From NCBI GenBank assembly GCA_002408385.1, contig DHSB01000018.1:1-12121 (forward strand): 12,121 nucleotides of DNA, written 5' to 3'. Source of the stretch: Myxococcales bacterium UBA5297. GTDB lineage: Bacteria; Myxococcota; Myxococcia; Myxococcales; UBA5297. The notes under the pieces were generated by a model. That model made no database searches and was not told where the DNA came from. It was given only the letters and a program-made list of their open reading frames with translations. The position numbers and the translations under genes are program-made. Shown piece by piece: positions 6,727 through 12,121 of the stretch (position 1 is its first letter; each line of letters opens with the position of its first letter).

Positions 6727-7608
6727 TCAGGCCGCCGCGCTCTGCCCGGCGAGCGACTTGCCGACGGCGCGGAGAATCGCCTCGCCGTGGAGCTGCACCG
6801 TCCTCGCGCCGATTCCACGCACCCGAAGCAGCTCGTCCTCGCCGCGCGGCCGCAGGCGCGCCAGCTCGATGATCGCCTCGTCGCCGAAGACCTTGAACGG
6901 CGGGCGATCGACCGTTCGCGCACGCTCCTCGCGCAGCAGATAGAGCGCGCACACCAGCTCGCGCTGCGCCGCATCGAGCGCGGCGAACCCGCGCAACCGG
7001 CGAAACCCTTCCTTGTCGAAGCGCTTCTTGCGCGGCTCGCACGCGACCTGGCGCTTGAAGACCCGCTCTGCTTCGGCCGCCCTCCCGGTGCGCTCGAGCT
7101 CGCCGCGCAGCACCTCGCGCAGCGCCAGCAGGAAGCGCGTGTCCTTGTAGGCGTACTCGAGCTGAGCGGCCGACAGGGGGCGCTTTCCCCAGTCGCTGCG
7201 CTGGTGCTCCTTCTTCAGCGTCGTGCCGAAGTGGCGGCGCACCAGCGCCGCCAGGCTCATCTGCGGATAACCGAGCAGCTTGGCGGCCAGCATGGTGTCG
7301 AAGAGCCGGGTGAACTTCATCCCGTAGTCGCGCTTCAGGCCGCGGATGTCGAAGTCGGCGGCGTGGAAGACGATCTCCACCGCGGGATCGGCGAACAGCT
7401 TGCCCAGCGGACGCACGTCGACGCGCAGCGGGTCGACGGCGTAGTCGGCCTCCTCGGTTGAAAGCTGGATGAGACAGACCTTCTCGAAGTAGGCGTGGAA
7501 GCTGTTGCTCTCGGTGTCGACGGCGAGCGCAGGCTCGCGCTCGAGCCGCTCGAGCAGTCGGCAGAACGCGTCGTCGGTGTCGATGAGGTGGCAGGGGCGC
7601 GATTGCAT
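6727..7608 (-). CDS. rnd: Ribonuclease D (DEDDy 3'-5' exonuclease with HRDC domain)
   Basis: A 293-residue protein from ATG 7608; AAGG lies a few bases upstream, and the frame before that ATG does not resemble the family. Exo I is AVDTES with Asp31 and Glu33, Exo II is FHAADFDIRGL with Asp87, and Exo III is YAYKDTRFLLAL with Tyr152 and Asp156: the complete DEDDy set. Residues about 211-285 form one HRDC nucleic-acid-binding domain ending in GIGARTVQLHGEAIL. RNase D trims 3' ends of tRNA precursors and other stable RNAs in the cytoplasm. At 293 residues it is shorter than E. coli RNase D (about 375), consistent with one HRDC domain instead of two. A weak promoter-like pair (TTTACG, 18 bases, TAGGCT) lies at 7646-7675 on the minus strand. 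It stands alone and converges on the lytic transglycosylase gene. Confidence 0.92.
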   Translation of the reverse strand: MQSRPCHLIDTDDAFCRLLERLEREPALAVDTESNSFHAYFEKVCLIQLSTEEADYAVDPLRVDVRPLGKLFADPAVEIVFHAADFDIRGLKRDYGMKFTRLFDTMLAAKLLGYPQMSLAALVRRHFGTTLKKEHQRSDWGKRPLSAAQLEYAYKDTRFLLALREVLRGELERTGRAAEAERVFKRQVACEPRKKRFDKEGFRRLRGFAALDAAQRELVCALYLLREERARTVDRPPFKVFGDEAIIELARLRPRGEDELLRVRGIGARTVQLHGEAILRAVGKSLAGQSAAA

Positions 7609-7808
7609 CTGGATCTGCCTTACCCTCCGTTCAAAAAGGGCGCGAAGCCTAGCAGGCGGTACGACGGGCCGTAAACCGCTCGTTCGTCGGAGCCGACCAC
7701 CAGGGAAAGGGCTCACTTCAGCCAACAGGTGGCGCTAACTCGATGATTTCCCAAGCTTTGACCCGCGCTGTCGAGCCAGGCGGCCCTGACCCGGGCTCGC
7801 GGCCGGAT

Positions 7809-7823
7809 TGAACGAAACGTTCA
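7809..7823. promoter_or_regulatory. Perfect operator-like palindrome
   Basis: TGAACG-AAA-CGTTCA is a perfect 6+6 inverted repeat with a 3-base spacer, the format of a dimeric repressor site such as those of the TetR family. It lies 200 bases upstream of the rnd start on the opposite side from its coding region. No regulator gene is in the window, so both the protein and the target are unknown. Confidence 0.35.
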
Positions 7824-7869
7824 CTCGGGAGGAGCGCGACATTTTGGCAAAACTCGCGCGATCTAGCCG

Positions 7870-7990
7870 CGCAGACCCGAGTTTTCGTCGATAGTCGACA
7901 TCCCCCTTCTCGCGGATCCGGTTTCCGTCGATAGCTCACATCTCCCGGGCTCGCGGACCCGATTTTCGCTCGCCGACGGCGTTCCCCCGC
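7870..7990. repeat. Degenerate tandem repeat, about 40-41 bp unit, roughly three copies
   Basis: Related segments begin near 7870, 7910 and 7951. Copies two and three share 15 of 18 positions at their start (TCGCGGATCCGGTTTCCG and TCGCGGACCCGATTTTCG, 41 bases apart). Copies one and two share GTCGATAG exactly 40 bases apart (7887, 7927), followed by the related CGACATC/TCACATC. Copy one contains the palindrome GTCGATAGTCGAC. Confidence 0.5.
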
Positions 7991-8156
7991 GCGAATCGGG
8001 TGATTTTCCATCGGCGGCCAGGGCTTCGCGCCGGCAACCCGAGTGATCCGTCGCAAGGTGGCAGGGGCGCACCGCACACGCCCGTCGAGGAATCGGGAAG
8101 CTGCGTGGGCGATCCCGGCGGCCGGCACAAAGGCCGGGCCTCCGGACAGAAGCCGA

Positions 8157-8186
8157 GCGCCCAGGCCCTTCGTGGCCTTTGGGCGC
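8157..8186. terminator. Strong GC hairpin downstream of psuG
   Basis: GCGCCC(A)GGCC and GGCC(TTT)GGGCGC pair around a small CTTCGT loop, about 34 bases beyond the psuG stop on the minus strand. There is no T-run on either strand, so intrinsic termination is uncertain; it may protect the 3' end instead. Confidence 0.4.
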
Positions 8187-8219
8187 CGGCCGGACCCATC
8201 GATCTATAAGGCCCTCGGT

Positions 8220-9149
8220 CTAGGGTCGGCGGGGCGTGGCCAGCGCCTGGGCTATCTGCCCGGCGACCCGCGCGTTCGACTCCAGGAGCGCAAGGTTGGC
8301 CTGCAGGCTGCCCCCGCCGGTGCGCTGGGCGACCTCGGCGAGCAGGAACGGGGTGACCGCCTTGCCCTTTACGCCCCGCTCCTTCGCGTCGCGCAGCGCC
8401 GCCTCGATGGCCTCGGCGATCTCTTCGGGCCGGGCCTCCGCCTCGGCCTTGATCGGGTTGGCGAAGATGACCCCGCCCTCCTGGCCAAGCTCCTCCCAGC
8501 GCGCCCGCAACAGTCGCGCCGCCTCGTCCGGGTTGCCGACCGAGTACTCGAGACTCAGTCCGGAGCGGTTCATGTAGAAGGCGGGAAACTCGCTCGTACC
8601 GTAGCCGACCACCGGCACGCCCAGCGTCTCGAGCGCCTCGAGGGTGCGCGGCAGGTCGAGGATGGCCTTCGCGCCGGCGGTGATCACCGCCACGCGCGAG
8701 CCGGCGATGGAGAGCAGGTCCTGGGAGATGTCGAAGGTCTGCTCGGCTTCTCGGTGGACGCCACCGATGCCCCCGGTCGCGAAGACCCGGATGCCGGCGG
8801 CGTGGGCGATGGCGCAGGTCCCCGAGACCGTGGTCGCGCCCCAGTAGCCGAAGGCCCGGGCGAGGGCGAGGTCACGCCTGCCTACCTTGCGCGCCTTGTT
8901 CTTCGGATCGAGCAGCCGCTCGATCTCCTCGTCCTTCAAGCCTGCGACCGGCTCGCCCGCGATGACGCCGGTAATCGCCGGGACCGCGCCGGACTTGCGA
9001 ATGGCTTTGGCGCACGCCCGCGCCGACTGCAGGTTGTGAGGAGGAGGCAACCCTTGCACCGTGACCGACGACTCGAGTGCCACGACCGGGCGGCCTTCCT
9101 CGAGAGCCTGCGCAACCTCTTCTCCAAGCCGAACTGCCTCACGTCGCAT
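8220..9149 (-). CDS. psuG: Pseudouridine-5'-phosphate glycosidase
   Basis: A 309-residue protein, the usual length for the family. The start is ATG 9149, with AAGGAG (9161-9156 on the minus strand) six bases upstream. Although the frame stays open to 9515, homology begins at this ATG. The enzyme reversibly converts pseudouridine 5'-phosphate to uracil and ribose 5-phosphate in the cytoplasm. Visible motifs are ALESSVTVQGLPPPHN (24-39) with catalytic Glu26, TGGIGGVHREAEQTFDISQD (125-144) with metal-binding Asp144, AGAKAILDLP (158-167) with Schiff-base Lys161, and NPIKAEAE (231-238). The three key residues keep exactly the spacing of E. coli PsuG Glu31, Asp149 and Lys166. The partner kinase PsuK, often adjacent or fused, is not in the window. 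A candidate promoter is at 9179-9207. Confidence 0.95.
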   Translation of the reverse strand: MRREAVRLGEEVAQALEEGRPVVALESSVTVQGLPPPHNLQSARACAKAIRKSGAVPAITGVIAGEPVAGLKDEEIERLLDPKNKARKVGRRDLALARAFGYWGATTVSGTCAIAHAAGIRVFATGGIGGVHREAEQTFDISQDLLSIAGSRVAVITAGAKAILDLPRTLEALETLGVPVVGYGTSEFPAFYMNRSGLSLEYSVGNPDEAARLLRARWEELGQEGGVIFANPIKAEAEARPEEIAEAIEAALRDAKERGVKGKAVTPFLLAEVAQRTGGGSLQANLALLESNARVAGQIAQALATPRRP

Positions 9150-9178
9150 CGAGCGCTCCTTTTCCCGTTGGGAGTCGC

Positions 9179-9207
9179 ATCCTAGCCGCAGCGCCGGCCA
9201 AGTTGAA
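9179..9207 (-). promoter_or_regulatory. Possible psuG promoter
   Basis: The minus strand reads TTCAAC (9207-9202), 17 bases, TAGGAT (9184-9179), then 29 bases to the ATG containing the AAGGAG site. The -10 matches four of six consensus positions and the -35 only three. It sits in the 88-base divergent gap shared with the Tag-like gene. Confidence 0.33.
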
Positions 9208-9237
9208 AAGCACTTGAACGAAGGCGTCTCACGCACG

Positions 9238-9696
9238 ATGACCCGCTCTTCCGACCTCGTCGTCCCTGGCTGGTGCCCGCTCGAAAGCAGCGGCGCGACC
9301 AGCGACGCGGAGCACTTCGAGGCGCTCACCGCGGCGGTCTTCCAGGCGCGCTTTCGCCCCGAAATCGTGCGCGCGCGCTGGCCGGCCATCCGCGGCGCCT
9401 TCGCGCACTTCGAGCTCGACCTGGTCGCCCGTTGGCCCGACGCCGAGCAAGAGCGCCTGCTCGGGGCGCCGGGGATGATCCGCAGCCCGAAGAAGGTCGT
9501 CGCCACGCTGCGCAACGCCCGGGACCTCGCCGAGAGGCGCGCCCCCTTCGGCAGCGTGCGCGCCTACCTCGACTCGTTCGCTCCGGAGCTCGAAGCACTC
9601 GTCGAGGAGCTCGACAGTTGGGCGCACTACGTGGGCGCGCCGTCGCTCCGCTGGTTCCTGGGCTGCGTCGGGGTCCCCGCCCGCTGGCGGGGCTAG
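9238..9696 (+). CDS. Tag-like (DNA-3-methyladenine glycosylase I superfamily) protein, catalytic residues replaced
   Basis: A 152-residue protein from ATG 9238. The frame is open from further upstream (9061), but that part lies antisense to psuG and is not protein-like. It aligns without gaps to the core of E. coli Tag: FEALTAAVFQARFRP (27-41) onto FEMICLEGQQAGLSW, and GMIRSPKKVVATLRNAR (79-95) onto GIIRHRGKIQAIIGNAR. Tag excises 3-methyladenine from DNA. Here the Tag residues Glu38 and Trp46, needed for base recognition and catalysis, correspond to Ala33 and Pro41. The C-terminal His and Cys zinc ligands are missing because the protein ends early; Cys13 may be a remnant of the N-terminal one. 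It is likely a superfamily member with changed function, perhaps DNA binding without excision. It is divergent from psuG and overlaps the stop codon of the DUF1848 gene. Fold assignment is fairly sure; activity is doubtful. Confidence 0.72.
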   Translation: MTRSSDLVVPGWCPLESSGATSDAEHFEALTAAVFQARFRPEIVRARWPAIRGAFAHFELDLVARWPDAEQERLLGAPGMIRSPKKVVATLRNARDLAERRAPFGSVRAYLDSFAPELEALVEELDSWAHYVGAPSLRWFLGCVGVPARWRG

Positions 9697-10563
9697 GCGC
9701 GCGGATCGAAGAGCATCGGCGCGAGCGGGTCGTGCGCCGCGTGCCGCCTTTCGGCGAGCGCCTGGCTGCGCGTCGCGTAGCAGTAGCAGCAGCCGTGCAG
9801 GCAGGTGTCGTTCACCCCGATGTCCCGGCTCACGGCGCAGCCACACCCGGCGCGCTGGCCCGAGTCCTTCTTCACCGACGGCGCTGTGCCCCACAGCTCA
9901 TGCACGAGCAAAGGGTCGACACAGCGACCGGCGCGAGTCGAAGGGAGGGCGCCGGCACAGCTATAGAGCTCGATGCCCGCCTGGGCCGCGCTGCGATTCA
10001 TCGACTCGAGCAGCCGCACGAGCTCCGGGCTCGAGGGCGCAAGGCTGGAACCCGTCGAGCCTCGCCAACCGCCGGTCGGTCTTCCGGTAGCGGGTCAGCA
10101 GGCTGGTCATCGCCCGCACCGTCGCTCCGCGCAGCCGCTCGGCCATGCTCCCGAACGCCTCCTGGTGGAAGGCGACCGGCGTCTCCGAGGAGACGACGAT
10201 GGGGTCATAGCGCCAGACGACCCGCTTCGGGCCGAGCCGCTCCGAGAGCGCGAGCAACGTCTCGGTCCTCTCCTCGAGGGGAGGAAGCTGCGGCTCGAGC
10301 CTCGAATCGTAGGGGTTGAGCGTGAACTGGAAGTAGTAGCGGTGGCCGAGGGCGTCGAGCGCGTCGAGGACCGGGAAGAACGGCCGGGGGTTCTTCGACC
10401 AGAAGACGAAGGCCTCGACCTCCCCGACACCGAGGGCGACGCGCGAGATCTGCCGCGGGTTGAAGGGGTTCGGCACCTCGCAAAACCCCTCGTGCAGCCG
10501 CTGGAGAAACCAGCGCCCGTAGTAGGCAGGGAGGTCGGTGCGCCTGCTCGCGGAGACGATCAT
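9693..10563 (-). pseudogene. DUF1848 family protein, interrupted by one frameshift
   Basis: Starts at ATG 10563 with MIVSASRRTDLPAYYGRWF and continues in frame through NPFNPRQISRV, VFWSKNPRPFFPVLDAL, YYFQFTLNPY and RVVWRYDPIV, all DUF1848 hallmarks. Protein-like sequence in this frame ends near 10027. The C-terminal third then continues in a second frame (SPELVRLLESMNRSAAQ, ELYSCAG) to the TAG at 9695-9693. That third includes the cysteine cluster CGCAVSRDIGVNDTCLHGC followed by CYCYA. Removing one C at 10025-10026 restores a reading frame of about 289 codons, the normal family length. The C-terminal cysteines are thought to hold an iron-sulfur cluster as in radical SAM proteins; the reaction is unknown. 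Unrepaired products would be 200 residues without the cluster, and possibly a 108-residue fragment from ATG 10019. It could be a sequencing error or a true mutation; I see no recognised programmed-shift signal. Confidence 0.8.
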
Positions 10564-10592
10564 CGCTCTGCCTCAACACCTCGGGGGACGGT

Positions 10593-10625
10593 AGCCTTCT
10601 CGACTTCCCCCCACGGTCGAAGGCT
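10593..10625. other. Hairpin in the gap upstream of DUF1848
   Basis: AGCCTT(C)TCGAC and GTCGAAGGCT pair around an 11-base C-rich loop, giving 11 base pairs with one bulge. It lies 30 bases upstream of the DUF1848 start. A smaller hairpin, TGGCC-CGAA-GGCCA, follows within about 20 bases. It could be a 5' leader structure, or a terminator for something that once lay upstream. Confidence 0.35.
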
Positions 10626-10741
10626 CGCACGAAAACCGATGGCCCGAAGGCCACGGGCGATGGCAGCGGGGGCGAGACAGTCGCCACGCTCAGCCGGCGC
10701 GCCGCGAGCCGCGCGAAGATCGATAATCCGCGCACCGACGA

Positions 10742-11400
10742 TTGACCGCCACCTCGCCCACCAGCGCCCTCGTGACCACACCGCTCCGCTCTCGCGCCCC
10801 GGCGACCTCCGGCTGGCCCTGACCCTCTCGCGCGAGCTGGCAATCCCCTTCGTTCCCCGGAGTAGGTCGGGCATCGAGAAGATCCTCGACGCGGCCGACA
10901 GCCGCTTCGCGCCGGTAGTCGGGGAGCTGGGCGCAACGCTGTGGGCCAAGGGAAATCCGACTCCCCTTCGCTTCCACGGCGCGCTCGGGGTCGCCCGCGC
11001 GCGCCACGAGCTCAGAAGGCGGCCGCGATCGGCCTCGTCGAAGCGTGCGGATTGAGGCCCGGCGACACCTTCGTCGACTCGACGGCCGGCCGCTGTGCCG
11101 ACGCGCTGGTGGCCGAGGCCGCGGTTGGCCCTGGTGGCAGGGGCGTCGCGCTCGAATCGAGCCCCCTGCTTCTCGCGGTGATGTCCGCCGGCCTGAGGAG
11201 CCAACGGCTCGAGGATCGAGTCCATCCGCGCCGACCACCTCGACCGTTCTCGGCTCAACCAGACGGCTCGGTGGACGTCGTCTACTTCGATCCCATGTTC
11301 CGCGTGCCGCAGGCCGGCCGATTTCCACCTGTTGCGGGAGCTGGCCGACGGCCGCCCGCTCGCCCAACGAGCGATCTTGCTCGCCCTGCAGCTTCGCCCG
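10742..11400 (+). pseudogene. Class I SAM-dependent methyltransferase, broken by about five frameshifts
   Basis: Successive frames read as one protein. From TTG 10742 comes ALVTTPLRSRAP. After a shift near 10797: GDLRLALTLSRELAIPFVPR and LWAKGNPTPLRFHG. After a shift near 11016: KAAAIGLVEACGLRPGDTF, DSTAGRCADALVAEAAVG and VALESSPLLLAVMSAGLRS. After a shift near 11214: IESIRADHLDRSRLNQ. After a shift near 11260: DGSVDVVYFDPMFRVPQ. After a shift near 11315: ADFHLLRELADGRPLAQ. Motif I is LRPGDTFVDSTAGRCADA, the acidic end of beta-2 is ALESS and motif IV is YFDPMF, resembling the RsmJ/DUF548-like group of rRNA-type methyltransferases. Start and end are uncertain, and no good ribosome-binding site is seen. 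Some shifts look like single-base losses in runs (C4 at 10797-10800, AA at 11016). It could be decay or poor sequence; no functional product is possible as written. Confidence 0.65.
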
Positions 11401-12121
11401 GATCACGGGGTACAGGTATCCTGGCCAGCGATTTGTTCCCCGAGCAGCAGGAAAGGCGCCCACCTTGTAGCCATCATCCCCGTCAAAGCGCGCAACCTCG
11501 GACGATTGAGGCGCTCGTGGTCCTCGTCGGGGTCGTCTTGTTCGGCAGCCTCACGCGGTGGCGCTCTCTGGCCGCGCTCTCAAGCAGGGGCATCGCTGGG
11601 AGCCGGAGAGGCTCAAAGCCCGAGTGCGACGGGCTGGTCGAGTTCCTCGAGCAGGCAGGTGTTCCCGACGTACGGCACCGTTGCGCTCGGCTCCCTGCGC
11701 TGCCCCGCATTCATCTTGGCGCGCTGCAGGTCGTGCTCTCCGCGGGCCACCTCGAGGCTCTTCCTCGAGGCGATCCCCATGACTACGGCTGCTTGAAAGA
11801 GCCCAAGGAATTCGAGGCTTCGACCTGAAGCCGCCGCCGCGGACGTCCTCGGCTCCTCAGAGCAAGCGACCTTTCGGAGGCTTCTTCCCAAGACCACCGC
11901 GGAGTCGGGCGCCGGCGTTCGCTCTGGCTCATGGCGCCGACCGTGCGCCAGAGCTCGTGCAGGGTCCGGGGCAGGAGTTGGCGACCACGCGAAAACAAAG
12001 CATTTGCAGCCAAGCCTCGATTTCGCGGCCGGTTTGGGTTCTGCGGCAACTCTCGCCGAGATGACCTCGACCCGCGCGTGGCTCGACTCCAAAGGCTCCC
12101 GCTGGTCGCCTCTTCGCTCGG
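11401..12121. other. Unassigned right-hand end, no confident gene
   Basis: Open frames exist on both strands. A plus frame has a hydrophobic stretch (ALVVLVGVVLFGSLTRW, about 11514-11564). Minus frames carry protein-like fragments (RQLLPRTLHELWRTVGAM near 11930-11985; ATVPYVGNTCLLEELDQP near 11625-11680). None has a ribosome-binding site, consistent codon preference or a recognisable family, and they contradict one another. The immediate left neighbour is full of frameshifts, so a real gene here could be hidden by further shifts. Confidence 0.4.
11750..11770. other. Hairpin made of two self-complementary octamers
   Basis: CCTCGAGG (11750-11757), CTCTT, CCTCGAGG (11763-11770). Each octamer is itself a palindrome, so the pair forms an 8-bp stem with a 5-base loop and is also a direct repeat. 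There is no T-run and no confident flanking gene. Confidence 0.35.

Larger units (their letters stand above)
7739..8156. other. Long intergenic region, no gene seen
   Basis: The gap between the rnd start (7608) and the psuG stop (8220) is 611 bases. Open frames on both strands here are short, mutually incompatible, and give Arg/Pro/Ser-rich products of the kind random GC-rich DNA yields. What it does hold is a palindrome (7809-7823), degenerate repeats (about 7870-7990) and, nearer psuG, a hairpin (8157-8186). Confidence 0.5.

Noticed and set aside
7841..7856. TTGGCAAAACTCGC as a sigma-54 promoter
   Set aside because: The GG and GC elements are 10 bases apart, not the required 12.
7586..8070. 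Exact 15-base direct repeat AGGTGGCAGGGGCGC at 7586-7600 and 8056-8070
   Set aside because: The first copy is inside the rnd coding sequence. By rough estimate one or two exact 15-mers are expected by chance in 12 kb of such GC-biased sequence, and no target-site or mobile-element structure surrounds it.
8043..9185. A 380-codon plus-strand open frame over psuG
   Set aside because: It covers psuG in antisense and gives a Gly/Arg/Leu-rich product without motifs.
10015..10060. Programmed frameshifting in DUF1848
   Set aside because: There is no recognised shifty heptamer, RF2-like stop context or clear stimulatory hairpin at the junction. A nearby gene with many more shifts points to mutation or sequence error.
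10560..10740. Minus-strand coding segment ending next to the DUF1848 start with overlapping stop and start (CGATGATC)
   Set aside because: The overlap looks like operon coupling, but the segment has weak third-position GC, no start codon with a ribosome-binding site, and runs antisense into the methyltransferase remnant.
1..12121. tRNA, rRNA, CRISPR or insertion-sequence content
   Set aside because: I found no T-loop/acceptor combination, no regularly spaced identical repeats with spacers, and no transposase motifs or flanking terminal inverted repeats.

Overview
The window is GC-rich bacterial DNA with strong G/C preference at third codon positions. It carries mostly single-gene transcription units of housekeeping type. 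The mix suggests a myxobacterium-like or deltaproteobacterium-like genome: an Ig-like plus CAP secreted protein, a large cyclase-fold protein, a tiny four-cysteine protein, a DUF1848 protein and an Slt-type lytic transglycosylase. This placement is inference from gene content, because no rRNA or other phylogenetic marker is present. I see no tRNA, rRNA, CRISPR array, transposase or phage gene.

Layout. Positions 2-631 (+) hold the 3' part of a CAP-domain protein whose start lies off the left edge. Positions 760-3708 (+) encode a 982-residue protein of unknown function. At its centre is a divergent class III nucleotidyl cyclase fold split by a predicted 150-residue helical hairpin. Positions 3709-3960 form a hairpin-rich convergent intergenic region ending in a good terminator for the small four-Cys protein gene (3961-4209, -). 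That gene diverges from a periplasmic Slt-type lytic transglycosylase gene (4586-6619, +), which looks leaderless. RNase D (6727-7608, -) converges on it. A 611-base gap (7609-8219) follows, with a perfect operator-like palindrome, degenerate 40-bp repeats and a strong hairpin. Then come psuG (8220-9149, -), a divergently transcribed Tag-like glycosylase-fold protein lacking the known active-site residues (9238-9696, +), and a DUF1848 gene (9693-10563, -) that shares a CTAG stop tetranucleotide with it.

From about 10025 to the right edge the reading frames break down. DUF1848 has one frameshift. A SAM-dependent methyltransferase (about 10742-11400, +) is recognisable only by stitching together pieces from successive frames, with about five shifts. 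Nothing can be called confidently after about 11400. This is either a decaying chromosomal segment or low-quality sequence near a contig end; the sequence alone cannot decide.

No multi-gene operon is evident, so the genes mostly act independently: cell-wall turnover (lytic transglycosylase), RNA maturation or decay (RNase D), pseudouridine salvage (PsuG), possibly base-lesion recognition (Tag-like), and secreted or envelope functions (CAP). The least ordinary item is the cyclase-fold protein. It keeps both metal-binding Asp and the transition-state Asn/Arg, but has lost the purine-specifying pair and gained a long helical insertion.
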